A DNA stretch of 64,000 bases from Nepenthes gracilis (lineage: Eukaryota; Streptophyta; Magnoliopsida; Caryophyllales; Nepenthaceae): NCBI GenBank assembly GCA_033239525.1, contig BSYO01000004.1, positions 19,072,037 through 19,136,036 of the forward strand. The letters are read 5' to 3'. The notes under the pieces are model-generated. The model saw only the letters and a program-made list of their open reading frames with translations. It made no database searches and was not told the DNA's origin. This document shows positions 45,840 through 59,300 of the stretch, one piece after another (position 1 is the stretch's first letter; every line of letters starts with the position of its first letter). The position numbers and the translations under genes were made by a program.

Positions 45840-48800
45840 TATAGAATAGTAAAATATTAGATAAAATATTAATTGATCAGTCATAATTATATCTATATAG
45901 AATAGAGTTATAATATAATAAAATATTAGATGAAAAATAAGTAATCCTAGATCCTAAACAAATAAAAATAAAAACTTTGGAATGTCAAATCAATTAATCG
46001 ACTAATTAGCCTGCAACTTGATAAATTACGGACCAAATTTTTTACACATGCAATTAAAAATAGAATTTACAAGAATAAAGATAAAAGTATAAATTAATTA
46101 ACTAACAAATCTACTTAACTAATTTTATCAGAACAATTAAATAATTAGCCAAATTTTATCATAATCCAACTGCTCGGTAAACAATAGAACAGTATAACAT
46201 AAACAAAAGAGGTAAAAATAACTCTAATACAATAAATTAACAAATAAAAGCAGCACATAACAGGATGAGGTAACACTAAAATATAAAACTCTCTTACAAT
46301 TTAAAATCGAATATAATTTAACAAAATTATCGCAAAATTAGTGGTTGACGAGCAACTTGCAATCCTAATGACATAACAATCAAATTAGTAAATCTAAAGG
46401 CCGACAAACTATACTAATTGAATAAAAAAGGAATAAAAAATCCTAAATTACTCCCTAATTCCTTTGTATATACTTTAACAGCTTTGAAAGTATAATTATC
46501 ATTAGATGAGTGTAAAATTACTCAAATCATAGGATATATAAATGTAATTTTTAGTATTTATTCATATTTCTAGTGTATCTCTGGACAATCCTAAAAAATA
46601 CAATGCTTAAAATTAACAATTTAAAGAAATAAAAAACTAAAAAGCTCTACCTTTACACGTCTTACAAATGCAAATTACGTATGCAACAAGTCTTTAAACC
46701 TGTAAATTATACTAGTAGACGAGATATAATCATGTAAAAGTTTATAGTAATATATGTTACCATACAGACCTTCATATAATTTATAAAAGTGTCTCTAAAA
46801 CATTAATATTCATGCGTCAATCATATAAACAATCTAATTTAAATAAACAATTTTAACTTCATATCGCATGAGTGCAAATTGCGTTTGCAATAAACCTTCA
46901 AATCTTTAAACGACGCTAGTGGTTGAGCTATAATCTTATGAAGGTTTGTGGTAATACATATTATCATAAAAATTCTCAAATAGCTTATAAAAATATTTCT
47001 AAAATAATAGTATTCATGTATCAACCATATAAACAATCTAATTTAAACAGACAACTTTATTAAAGTTTATGCTCAGATCAGTCTTACATCAATCATTTTG
47101 AGAGTTCAAGTGTGTATGTGATTATATCTTGTCAAAATTCATCAATGTAAAGAGCACAAAAATCCCACCTTTTAGTCTCAACTTCAAACCTCACTAGATA
47201 TACACTCTCAAAAAAATAGTCACACTTACAGGCTCTCACTCAAGAGTTGTGTATAAATATGTGGAAAGATGTATCTCAAAGTCAAAGTAACACAACTCTA
47301 ATATGAAAAACGCCATAATTTTAAAAAAGCTAGCTTGTCATAGCTTCATGGAGAAAAACTTATATTCAAGAGAATTTGAACATAGCAAATAAAAACACTA
47401 TCAAATTATTCATACAGATTATGTTTCACCAAGGTCCTTTCAGGTCTTCGAGGGTTGTAATGGGGCTATAGGTTTGTAGTTACAAAGAAGTGGTATGGAA
47501 TTTCAAAAAAGTGCCTCGAGAACAAAAATTTTTATCCTCACTTTATCTCATTACAAATACTCTCCAATTTTTTTTTAAACACAACCACTATTACAACACA
47601 TTTTGCTTTCTCCTTTCAATTTTCTTTTCCTTTTTTTTCTTTCCTTTTTTTTCCCCAAATGCAACCATCACAAATGCTCCCCAATTTTTTTTTCAAACAC
47701 AACCACTATTACAACACATTTTGCTTTCTCTTTTCATTTTTTTTTCTTTTTTTCAACATGTCGTAAAAAAGAGAGAAGAAGAGTAATAAATGAATACACA
47801 GATAAACACTCTTACAACACACTTTGCTCTTTCTTTTCGTTCTTCTTTTTTTCTTTTTTTTTTTTTTTTTTTTTTCAAATGTAACAAAAAAAGAGAAGAA
47901 GAGTAAGATATGAATATGTAGACAATCACTACTACAACACATTTTGCTCTCTCTTTTCATTCTTCTTTCCTTTTTTTTCCTTTCTTTTTTTTTTCAAATT
48001 CAACCACCTGTGCATGATATCTCTCTCTTTTTCATTTTTTTTTTTGCTCTCTCTTTTTTTTTTCATTCTTCTTCTTTTTCTTATCCTCCTCCTCCCCTCA
48101 TTTTTCTTCTTTTTTTCTTTTTTTTTTCTTTTGCTTTTTTCTTCGACATTTATTTTGAAAAGAGAAAAGATGACTAATACGCGAATTCCTAGACCAATAA
48201 TTTCAAAGTCTTTTCTTTTGTTAGAGCACCAAAATATGTGACACAAACTTTTGTGTGTCTCCTTCATTCCATATCTCAAACCATCCACCATTCCAACCTC
48301 TATCCCTCAAAAATCATTGTACCTCAAGGCACTTTGGGTAGGATAAGTATTTAGAATGTCTAGGTCAATTTGTTTATGTAGGTAAATCAAAAAAATATAA
48401 TTGTAAACTTTAAAGTTTACATAATAGGCTCAATTTGGTTTCTAGTGGTAATTGAAGAAAGAAAGAAACAAGCTTAGGCTCAAAATATCAAAGATATGCC
48501 TTTTTAGTCATCCTCAAGGTGAATAACAATAATCTATATTCACAATAATCAAGCAAATTTTACAAAAACTATGATCAACTCTTCAAGAATTATAAGTTCA
48601 AAGCAAATAAAATGAAGCCATTCAAAGATCAACGCTGAAATGAAATAATATTTATTAGAGTAAGAGTAAATAACCTCTCAAATGAAAGAAAGGCTCAAAT
48701 CCTCACTCGGTATCAAGTCTCCACTACCACAAGGTGGAAATTTATGCACACTCACACATAATAGATAAAAACAAGACATATGTGCACAATTAAGTTATCC

Positions 48801-48960
48801 CTCTCAAAACGAAATCATAAGAAGTCACAAAACATAAAATTCAAATAAAGTTGATGCTTAAATTCAATTGTCCATTCAATTTCTATATTTCAACTCTAGT
48901 GTTTCAATCATGCTTCATAAGTATGAAATACTAATATTTCAACCATACTTTTTAATTTTT
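45840..48960 (+). repeat. AT-rich noncoding repeat family, copy 3 (longest)
   Basis: The most complete copy: a front part (45840-47150, shared with 41590-42700), then a rear part (47150-48960, shared with 39740-40960). The front contains CAGTATAACATAAAC, CTTTGTATATACTTTAACAG and TTATCATTAGATGAGTG; the rear contains TTTGTAGTTACAAAG, a long pyrimidine tract, GGCTCAAAATATCAAAGATA and TCAAGTCTCCACTACCACAA. No open frame is convincing on either strand. It may be an LTR or the untranslated part of a large element, but no TG...CA ends or target duplications were recognised. Confidence 0.6.
47587..48040 (+). repeat. Four tandem units of about 100-120 bp, pyrimidine-rich
   Basis: Units start with CACTATTACAACACATTTTG or a close variant at 47587, 47704, 47807 and 47927, so the spacings are 117, 103 and 120. 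Each continues into a long T/C-rich run. Two units also carry AAGAGAGAAGAAGAGTAA-type purine words. Copy 1 of the parent repeat has a single such unit (near 40146), so the array expanded within copy 3. Frames read across the T-run are low-complexity shadows. Confidence 0.75.
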
Positions 48961-50803
48961 TAAAAAAATAAATAAATTATGATAATCAATTAAAAATGAA
49001 TGATGGTTAATAAAAGAGAGAGAACTTATGTGATCAGCACAAAAGCATCACTTACAGAATTAACAGAACACGGAATAATACAGATTGCGTACGTTCCGTT
49101 AATGTAAATGTAAAATCTGTAAATTTAGTGGAATATTCCACACAGCGGATATTCCACACACAGTAATACAAAACATGAACAAATCTCAACTTAGTGGAAA
49201 CAGCAAGTTAAATTTTAATTGAAAAATTTAAAATCTCCATCAAGGAATCGTGTTAACTATTAGACATATTCAGGTCTTGAATGCCAAAACTCAAAACGAA
49301 CAAGAATAGAAAACAAGCAGTCTGAAGTTGCGATTACCTTGTGATTTAGGGACGGAAGCAAGGTTGAAAACAAGAACCATGAAATATAGCAGTATAATAC
49401 GACTTTAATAGCTAGAATCAGAAACATAGCAAGTTGAGACTCTTTTTCCAGTACGAAATAAAAAATTTCTGCAATAATGCAATGAGACAACTAAATCATA
49501 CACGCAATATAGTCAAGGAAAGAGACAGGCAAACGACTTTGAATAATCAAAATACTACAGAGTGCGTACACATTCGAACTCAGAGAGAACGAGCGAGTTC
49601 GAATCTACCGGAGAATCTCAAATTATTAAAAAGAAAAAAAGTCAAAGATCCTCACAGCATATGAAGACGAGCAAAGGTAACAAATACCTGTTGATTGGAA
49701 AGGGCGAAGACAGAATTTTCAGCGATGATGCCGTAAAAAGTGGAGGACAGCTGTTGATTGGCCTCAGCGATGGCGGAGATGGAAGAACGGTCTCTGAGGG
49801 AGAGAGAGGAAGATTGGGGAAATTGTCTGAGGGAGAGAGAGCAAGATTGAGAACGGTCTCTGGTCTCTGTCGAAGAAAGAGACCTGGGGTTGCGAAGAGA
49901 AAAATGAGAGGAATTTTGGGAAGAGAAAAATGAGAGGAACGGTCTCCGACGGGAATTTTGGGGAAATTGTGTATGAGGGAGCACAACGGCTCCCTTTCCA
50001 ACGGTCATATTTTTAGATTCTCTTTTTTTTCAGTAAATATATAGTTAAACAATTTAGAAGTAATCATATACGAAAGAAGGATCCAAAGACAAATGACTAT
50101 AATACAATATTTATTCTATATATATTTGATTAAATGTGTCTTCAGGTTATAACTTATCATCCACAACTTTAATATAAAAAATAAAATTATATATAAATAA
50201 TAAAAATATATAAAATATTAAAAATATATCACATTTTATTTCATTAAAGATTTTTTATGTTACTATTTACTAAAATAGAAAAAATGCACACTAATAATAA
50301 TTTACTCATTTTTATAATTCTCTTATATTTAGAATATTTTTTTTTCAACAATCATCCTGTTTATTAGAACACAAAATAATTAAATTTTTATAAGATTTTT
50401 TGTGCCAAATTAATTATTGAGAATGACAAACATTTTTACTATTTTTAATATTATCATACGTCTTTTATCAACTACTTTATCCTCTGATGTAGTATTTATC
50501 GACTGATAAAGTAAATCTCGTTAACTATATGCTGCTATTATTAGATTGGTCAGTTTTTGTGTTGATTAATAGTATATATAGATTATACATTACATAGAAA
50601 TTATAATAGATACGGATGTTTTAGTATAAAATTTATCAAAATTGATATACTCTCCATATAAATTCATGTATGGGAATCTATGATTGTAGCAAAACAGGTC
50701 GGCATTTGATAATTTGTTATCATATAATTGTACAAAAGTATGATTGAGTTCACCTTTTTCTCTCTCCCTCTCTAAAATTGCCGAAAAATGACGGAAAGAA
50801 AAA
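48961..50803. other. Intergenic DNA with an exon-like GC-richer block at 49560-50010
   Basis: At 49560-50010 the DNA is GC-richer and internally repetitive (CTGAGGGAGAGAGAG twice near 49794 and 49830; GAAGAGAAAAATGAGAGGAA twice near 49896 and 49920). On the minus strand an ATG at 50008 opens a 118-residue serine/arginine-rich frame, and CAATCAACAG/GTATTTG within it resembles a 5' splice site. I cannot find a following exon, so no gene is called. The remainder is AT-rich, including an ATATTCCACAC word repeated near 49133 and 49150. Confidence 0.35.
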
Positions 50804-51310
50804 CCCTCACGCATTTAAATACACAGACTGACACTCGAGCGCAAATCGGCAAGCTTTGGGTGTACACACATTGGAACTGGCGCTCGAGCCAACAACCAAC
50901 GTGCTTTGGGCACACATGCCCTGGAAACAGCGCCTCTTGCCCATGCTCGACCGCCGTAAGCGCCAGCTTGCTAGAATGAGCACCCCCGGCGCCACCCCAG
51001 GCACCCGGCAAGCATCGCCGCCGTTCCCTCATATCACTTCCAAAACTTAATATTCACACCCTCACGCATTTAAATACACAGACCGACACTCGAGTGCAAA
51101 TCGGCAAGCTTTGGGTGTACACACATTGGAACTGGCGCTCGAGCCAACAACCAACGTGCTTTGGGCACGCATGCCCTGGAAACAGTGCCTCTTGCCGGCG
51201 CTCGACCGCCGTGGCGCCAGCTTGCTAGAATGAGCACCCCCGGCGCCACCCAAGCACCCGGCAAGCATCCCCGCCGTTCCCTCATATCACTTCCGAAACT
51301 TAATATTCAC
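50804..51310 (+). repeat. GC-rich 255-bp tandem duplication
   Basis: Two adjacent copies, 50804-51058 and 51059-51310, both begin CCCTCACGCATTTAAATACA and end CTTAATATTCACA. By eye they differ at only about a dozen positions and a few single-base gaps, so roughly 95 percent identical. Each is far GC-richer than the flanks and contains CACTCGAG, GCGCTCGAGCC, GGCAAGCTTTGGGTGTACAC and CACCCCCGGCGCCACCC. Frames on both strands are shadows of this composition. The CTCGAGC words recall the segment at 186-400 of the first solo LTR, so this may be an LTR fragment that was duplicated. Confidence 0.9.
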
Positions 51311-53345
51311 ATATATTAAATCTAATCTTGATTATATTAACCTAATTATCCTTAATTATGATATTATAATAACCGAAACCTCACAAGAAATTTTAAAATA
51401 TGTTATTTATATAACTAATCACTTTAATAATAAATTTATTCAGAATTTATCCTATAATTTTTTTCTTAATTAAAAAAAATTTACATTAAGTATTATTTTA
51501 TAATATTATATTTCTTGTACTCAATTATTTAGTGATTGATGTTTCACAAAAATTCAACTATACTTTGCTACAGCGGTTATACGTGCTTCGGCCAAATTCT
51601 AACAAAAGAGTCATAAAACACTGCTGCTGTAGCCCAGTGCTCCCCTCACTTCACAAACAAAGGTTTCTCTTTCCTCCGTTGGAATGCACATATGTATTTC
51701 ATGTCTTTCATTCTAGTACGAAGCTTGAACATTGTGGAATACATGATTTGAGAAGCGATTCATGTCTTCATATAAATCAGGCAAGTCTAGAAAATAGTCA
51801 GAGATAGTATGATTATGTTAAGTCCGATGTGTTTTGATGTATACCTAGATGATCTAATGCAAGTACTTCACCGATTGTGAATTTCTTCCCACATCCACTA
51901 ACTAGGCTTCTAGCCAGAAGCCAGATTATTTGAAGCATTTTGGGAGCAATCAACACAAATGTGACTTCATTTAGAAATAAGTAGCATAAAAATGATTCAC
52001 CAGTATCCTAGCAAAGCTTGAAATGATATTTTCTAGGATTGATGTCACCGATCATCGTTTAAATTTCTTGCGGTTAAATGCATTCCTCCTAGTGCATTTG
52101 GCAGCGATTGACACGTAGTCCTTCTATTGTTACAGGATTATTTTTTAACAAAAAATACAAATACCTGTACATTGACACTAAAAGCAACATTAGAATCATA
52201 AGGTATAGTTTCTAACATAAAATCAGCACAAATTTAACGCACACAGAGTGTGTTCATCTGAGACGTCTGATTCTAATTACAAGTCCAAAATAATTGAAGG
52301 CCAAAGAGAGAAGTTTTAAAAGTTAGCAAAGTGCTAAAACAGTGCTGCTTCGAAGTATGCCGATTATTTTTAGCTTTTTGATTCCTTAACTTTTTATTTT
52401 TTCCAATTCAATTTCTAGTTATAATAATGTCAAGTGGCCTTTATTTTGTGTAATATATTGAATTATTTGGATTCTTTTTCTTCCACAACTAGTGCAATGA
52501 CTAGATGGTGCGAGTATTCAACATAGAGGTACTCAAACTTATTTGTTCAATACGACTTGGTTTCATTTTGTGCAATTGACTTCTTTGAAGACCCAACCCC
52601 AAGAATTTATAGTGTGATTTAATGTAAATTTTGAATAAAAATTAGTAACGATAGTACCTATTATATTCTTGAATTCATTAGTTTTGAAACGTGTTTGTGT
52701 GTGTGTGGGTGACACTTCGAACAATGATTTAGTACGATTTTAGAAACTTAATTTGTAGCCATCTCCTTATTTGTAACCTGAATTTCAGAAATAGTGAAAC
52801 TTTACCTCCTTTGTCTTTGGTTTTTTCTTTGAAATTGTTTGACATAAATCTGATATTTTATTATATAATATTTTATTATTTCTAACCTTTCAAATTAGTA
52901 ATACATTTTTTTATTGAAAAACCCTAGGATCTAAAGGATTGAAACTAAAAAGAGATTCAAAGTAGTAATAACTATCAAATTATCAAAGTAATAAGTCATA
53001 CTATACAACTATAAGGAAGGTTGATTGAACAAAAAATAGGAAAATGTGTTAAAAAATAATTCAAATTTAGCATAGTGATAGTGATTGAATAATTACTCAG
53101 TCACCTTCTATTGATACCTTAATAGGCCTTCAGCTGATTTGCCTTAGGGATAGAAGGGACGACCTCAAACGCTTTAAAAAAAAAAAACCTCAACTATCAG
53201 CACCAGGAATAAACAAAAAAAACTTTTAAGAATTTGTTTCACAGATAGATTGAATCACCTTATAAAATTTTAACCCTCAGAAGTCAGCAATGTGATCACT
53301 GATAAAATAGCAGGCCTTAGTAACTGTAACAATCCCTAGTTGTGG
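51311..53345. other. Intergenic DNA, including the region downstream of the DUF1995-type gene
   Basis: A 91-residue plus-strand frame (51532-51807) begins with TTG/GTG-type codons and resembles nothing I know. A (GT)n-like stretch sits at about 52690-52705. The region just below 53346 is the 3' flank of the minus-strand gene; no clear polyadenylation signal was identified within 300 bases. Nothing else stands out. Confidence 0.4.
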
Positions 53346-56300
53346 TCAACTTTGCCACTCCGACGATGCCTCAAAATCAGTTCCTTCTTCCCACCATGTT
53401 GCATTCTGCAACAATTCAATCACATATACAAAATTAAGTCTTTTTGGACAAAAGGGGGAAAAAATGGTTCAAATTAATCCTTTGCATTAAGAAATAAATG
53501 AATAATAATAAACAAATTTCATCACTTTTTTTGCCCACAAAGATAGGTGGTCTTCCAACCATATCCTCATCTTCTTGCAGCTCAACCCAAAATGAGTTAG
53601 CCCATGAACAATCTCACTAACAAGTAATAAAAATTCTGTGAAAATACTTCCAACACACAGAAAGATATGCATATAATGCATCTATATTGTCACCTAAAAC
53701 AGCAAAAGATTTTATTTGTTATTAAAAAAATTGGCCACGTTCCAAGCAAATTGTTATTAATATTTGAAAGACTTTGCTTGATGTTGAAAATTTCAAGTAA
53801 ATTTTATTATATAATATTTGCTTTTCCTTAAAACCTAATTAATTACTTTAAGACATTTTTTGTTTTTTGGATTAAATGGTATCACATGCATATTGTCTTC
53901 TTTGACTTATCGGAGTACTCTAGACCATGTTTAATGTTGATAATGGAACATTCCTTGAAAGATGATTGAGATTTTATTTTATTTTTTCACTTGGTAAAGT
54001 CAAGTGCATCTATGATTTTTAACAAAAACCAAATCAGCCGCCAATTGGATCATGAAAAATGACTTACAGCATGGTCAACCACACCACAGAGACAGGACAG
54101 AAAGAAAGTTAGTCTCTGAAATGACAGCTACAAGGAAGTGCATACAATTATGTTCTTTTGGATTTAGAGTTAATTCTGTTATATTTCACGTCTCTAAGAT
54201 CCAAATGATAGCTAAAGCTATCGGCTTTTGAAATAGATAAGGATAGTTAACAAACAAGATGAAATGTGCTGAAACTCTAGAGTAACATAATCATTATCAT
54301 GCAAAATAAAAGGCGGACAACAGCATGCAAAACATAAGAAAACTATTTTTGGCAAAAGCAGAAACCTTGTAGCCTCGCCGAAGGAATTCCAGAGAACTTC
54401 CCTGTTCTTCTTGTAGTCCCAAGACCCTCAATAGTTCATCTTTGGTCTACGAGAAATATCTAATTCAGTTCATGCTATAAATCCTAAAGGGGGAAAAAAA
54501 AAGGAAAGAAGATTGATAATACAGACTCACTTCACCAAGTGTAAAGCGAGTTGCACTCTCTGCTACACAAGCATAGGAACCATCCGCTTGTTTAATCATC
54601 ACCTGCCATGGGCCTGTTGAATGTGAAGTGAATACAAGAGTGATCCAATTTCAGCCTGGTCAAGTCGTCATTATTATAAAAATTAACAAGACCAATCTAA
54701 TAAGTATGAGCAAAGTTCTCATAAGAAAACCAATCATAGACCTGAAAATAAAATCACAATAAATAGAACATAGCTAACATTTCCTCATCCATAAAAGAAG
54801 AAAACAAGTTTGATGATCAAAACACAGAACTTGAAATTTCCTAATGCATCCTACTGATTGTCTGACTTTTCTTTCCTTATGACCCTAGACAAAAAGTAGT
54901 CCCTTTTTAACCAATACGCATAATAGCTTTTAGAATTATAATGAATGACTGTAGAAATATGTTAATGTTGTGTCAGAAAAGGATGTAAAGATTCCAAAAT
55001 CTATCCCAGGTGTTCTTTTGACAGCATTGACAAAAGACAAAACAGTAAAAGGAATTTATTATGTTGTTTTACCTACAACTTATTTGGTAGACTAGGTTTT
55101 ACAAAAGCTGTTATGGAGGATCCAGAACTGGACAAGACTCCTAGTGGTTGAGGGATAGGCTGCCATGTCAATAGAAGTTTTCGTCCAATGATCTTCCCTA
55201 GTATAATAATTTTAGCTAGAGAAAGCTCATGTTCAAAGGACTAACCGTTCATGTTGGTTAGATAAAGCAATTGCGTTCTTATTCTTCATGTCACCCTAAT
55301 GTGCTTGTATCTTAAATGTATCACATGACTGTGCTTGAGTACAACACTTAGATGTAAAAACTAGAAATGACATTTTCTGAAATGTATGGGTCTATTGCTT
55401 GTATTAAAGTCTGACATAAAGCTGAAGAAATTAGATTTTTGATCTGGACAACAGAGAGACGAAGTTGCTGTTGAAACTAGAAATTATTATATGAGGAAGA
55501 GAAAAAAAGTTTAAAAGCCAACTTCATTAAGACTTAAGGCAAACAATTACATGCCATTATCTTTATGAGTACCACAAATGACCTAATTTCTGATTCCAAA
55601 ATAGAAATTTTTGATAGCTAGTTCTTTACAGAAGTGACTTGGTGACAGTAATCAAATAAGAGAGAGAGAGAATGAACACAATGTAATGACAACAAAAAAT
55701 GTGTAATGGTGATGGAATCGTTGCAGAAAAGTAAGCATGCAAATAACATTGCAAAAAATAAAACTCAGGCATCGTAATATAAAAGCCACCAATCACTTAG
55801 TTGATGAGATAACATCTCTCCCTCTTTAAAGTATGAGGTCTTTATATATATATATATGCCCTTACCAGGATATTTGCGAAATAATGCTCCGCTGTAGTTG
55901 ACAATGTAAGGTGCCACAGGTACTGTCTTTCAAGTTTATAGGGAAAGAAGAATATGGTTAATCAAAATAAATCCAGGAAGGTACCTTTGCAATTTGCATG
56001 CTCTGTTATTTAGTGATTCGAATATATAATAGGACACAGCGTACCTTCGAGTATTCTCTGGTTCGAATATAGAAAATGGGAATGAACTGAGAAAGAAATC
56101 GGTAATGAAGATCCTTAGTTGGGAAGCCCAGAAGGCCCAGATCAGCACTGTAAAGCCAAATTTTGTTTATTAAACAAGGAAATATAGTTGATCAAAGGGC
56201 TCAATTACAGACCAAATGCCAAGCAAGAATAAAATACCGCAATGTATCAAGTTCAAGATTGAAAAGCAATGTAGGGGTTGACATAGCGAATTTTTCCTGC

Positions 56301-59300
56301 ATATTTCACACAGATGCAGTCAGAAATGGATCCAAGAAACTGAATGTCCAGAGAGAGGGACAGATGAAGAGAATTAGACATGAAAGCTGCAATCAACAGG
56401 CTAAAAGATTTATGTTACTAGCAAAAACCTAACTATTATATTAATGCTACAGAGGACATAAGTTGCAGGCAGTAAAAATTTGGAAGTCACATATGATACA
56501 CTAGAGCCAATCAGGAAAACTAGCGCCTTTAATGGGGAGCCTCGGCATAATAATAAGTTGTTGTAATATGACCTGGTGGTCACAGATTTGAATGGAAACA
56601 GTCACAGGGGAAATGCTACAGAGCTTATGTCCTCCGTGAGGCCTAGAATGCAGGACACCTCATTATCTGAGCCATCATTCCTTTTTTTCTAAAATGTATT
56701 CTTCACCAAATTCTCATCTTCATTAGTAGAACTTTTTCACCAATTCTACAATACTACCCTGATTTCCGCCAAGGTTTAGGTCATATTTTCTCCACAACAT
56801 TTGAGCTAACACAAAGAATCTGGATTCGGAACAAAAATCTAGCCCTTGATCAAATAGAGTAGAAAGAGTTTCATCAATATATACTGAAACGTCCAACATA
56901 TAGCAACATCATTTTTGGTTTGCTATTGCATGCAAAAGCACTCATCAAAACAAAGTCCTTATCATTGTATTATATGCTAAGCCCAATCAATCCACATTGT
57001 ATCCCCCAATAGCAATCACCAATACAAGTAGAAAGGATGCAAACCCATAGTTAATGCATATTAAAAAAAATAATTATTATTAGGTTTTCACAACAGCTAT
57101 AAGTGCTGAGAATCTAACAGAGAGAGAACATTCAACCCGTAAACCAGATGCCTACATGATTAAAAATTCAGCAAAAGTATCTAAAATAGCCATATTTGAG
57201 AGCCAACTCAAGAAATTATATCACAATATGTATGCATCCATCCTATCTTACTAATCTTAATGTAAAAGAAGATAGCATTGCGAAGTTAGAGAAACCATAC
57301 CACATACTCCTCTACAACTGAAAGTTCACGTGCACTACAGTTGATGAATAAATATAATGATGGGGGCTCATTGGACTGCCAGCGACCTGCATGATGAGCG
57401 GCTTGCATTTATATAAATGTTGCATGATGATCATCTATATCTATATCCATATTTTAAATATCTGTAAACTTCGAATGTGAATAAAACCAACCACAGAAGA
57501 CTGAATGAAGACCACACGCTGGATAGTCAAATTGATAAGAGTTCTGTAGACTTCTTTACGAGTTACAATGTTTAAGTGGAACTTTAGAGGTGACACTATG
57601 AACAGGACCCAGCATTCACAATGGATATCATTTGATGATTTGCAAGATAAAGGCAGTGAGATCAGATCAAATTGTTTACCGAGAAAGTAAATAAAAAAAT
57701 TAAGAAAACATATTTATGAAATACTTCTAAAAGTGAAACGTGTTCACAAAATATTCTTGAAAGTGAATCTTTCGTGAGATTTCTCAATATCCTTTTGCCT
57801 TTTCACTGGTCATCGCTCTGATTACCACCCTCTTCAATCCAGAATTATAGATGAATGCTAAGACAGAAGTTGAACATCACTACAATAAATGTTTATAATG
57901 TTCAATATCACATCTCTGACATAAATTGCCAACCAATAATCGACCCTAAGTTTTTTAAACCATCAATAAATGACCCTAGGTTAGCCTACGACTAAAGCAG
58001 CAGGTTCTGCCTCCTCTAGATGTAAGCTTAATTCTCACAGAATTTTCCAAATATGTACCCCTCCCTCACAACACTATTTCGAGCTAACAGAATTAAAATA
58101 TAACACAAAAACTTAATTGACTGTAGCTCATGTTTGATACAGGGATAAAAAGAGGAGATTTGAGATGGAAAAGGGAATGTAAACGGTGCAATGCTGTCAG
58201 AGAGGAAGTAAATAGAGAGAATGAAGGGCAGGGGCAGGGGCAGGGACAGTGGTAAATTGTTTAAACTTGTTTGGGAGTTTTGTAGGATATGGGAAATTGG
58301 AGTAGATACATATCATGAATTTGGATTCTGATCAAAGAGATTCTGAAGCGGGCCCTTGGATCTTCTAATTCTAATCTTACACACCATAAACCTAAATAAG
58401 AGTGTGAAGGTATAGGACTAACTCCCAACTTACCTTACAATGCTTAAGTTAGTAAAGCACTAGCTAAAATAGAATGCTTGAGATTAAGAGTTCAAAGACT
58501 TTGCTTTTGGAGAATAGTGCTTCGTGCTTGAAATTTCTTGTGGAAAGGTTCTTTGAAGAACAGGTTCCTAACCCTGCAGGACTTGTGTCTAAACATGTAT
58601 TTTTTATTGCCTCAAGCAAAAGTGAGTACCCAATGAAGCTAAAGATCCTTTGATGCTTCTGCTGTTGAAGCATTAGATTGCAATCGTGAAGCAAAAGATA
58701 TTAGATGCTAAAGATACCTCTTATGTGTTAACGGACTTTGTATTTATGTTGGTGATAAGCTTGTCTTGGGGTCAATTGAGTAAACTCTTGAGAAGTTTTG
58801 ACCAGTTTCTTTCTAAAGAGCTATAATCAATTACTCAAAGAGCAGTTCTACAATATTAGGTTTTTGTCCGATTTAATTTGATATTACCAATTTATTTTAG
58901 ATTTATTTTGGACATATTGAAAAATAATTGTGCAATGTAAATTTGAGGAGTGCACCAATTCTACGGGTGACAAAAGATAGTGGCTTTGTCCCCATCTATA
59001 GGGAAAAAGTATGTAGACGGCCTTACCTGTAGGTCGAAATAGTAATGATATAGCCTAAAAGTCAGCGGAAATATGAGTAACCCTTCCTCAAAGCCAATCT
59101 TTCAATCTTTGGTTCTCCGATTTATTCACGTTTTAGATTTTTGATATGATTTACTTGCAATGATTTGGATACTTGAGGTTGCAATTGAAATTCACAGGTT
59201 TCGCCCACAATTGGGATTCAATTGGTTTCCTACATTTGGAACTTTTGATTTTCATTTCGAATTATACTTTTAAGTATAAAACCACATTCGAAATTTTATT

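Noticed and set aside
44511..47185. ACTTC flanks that would make 44516-47180 one solo LTR
   Set aside because: A 5-base match over this length is likely by chance, and the rear part is shared with a repeat at 41590 that lacks the LTR front. Kept only as an open question in the findings.
47490..48291. Several phenylalanine- or lysine-rich frames of 75-119 residues
   Set aside because: They are translations of the T/C-rich tandem tract and have no protein character.
50772..51285. Cysteine- and valine-rich frames on both strands in the GC-rich tandem repeat
   Set aside because: The same frames recur in both repeat copies and reflect composition. No start context or family match.
51532..51807. 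91-residue plus-strand frame in AT-rich DNA
   Set aside because: Its start is not ATG, and I see no splice context or family resemblance.
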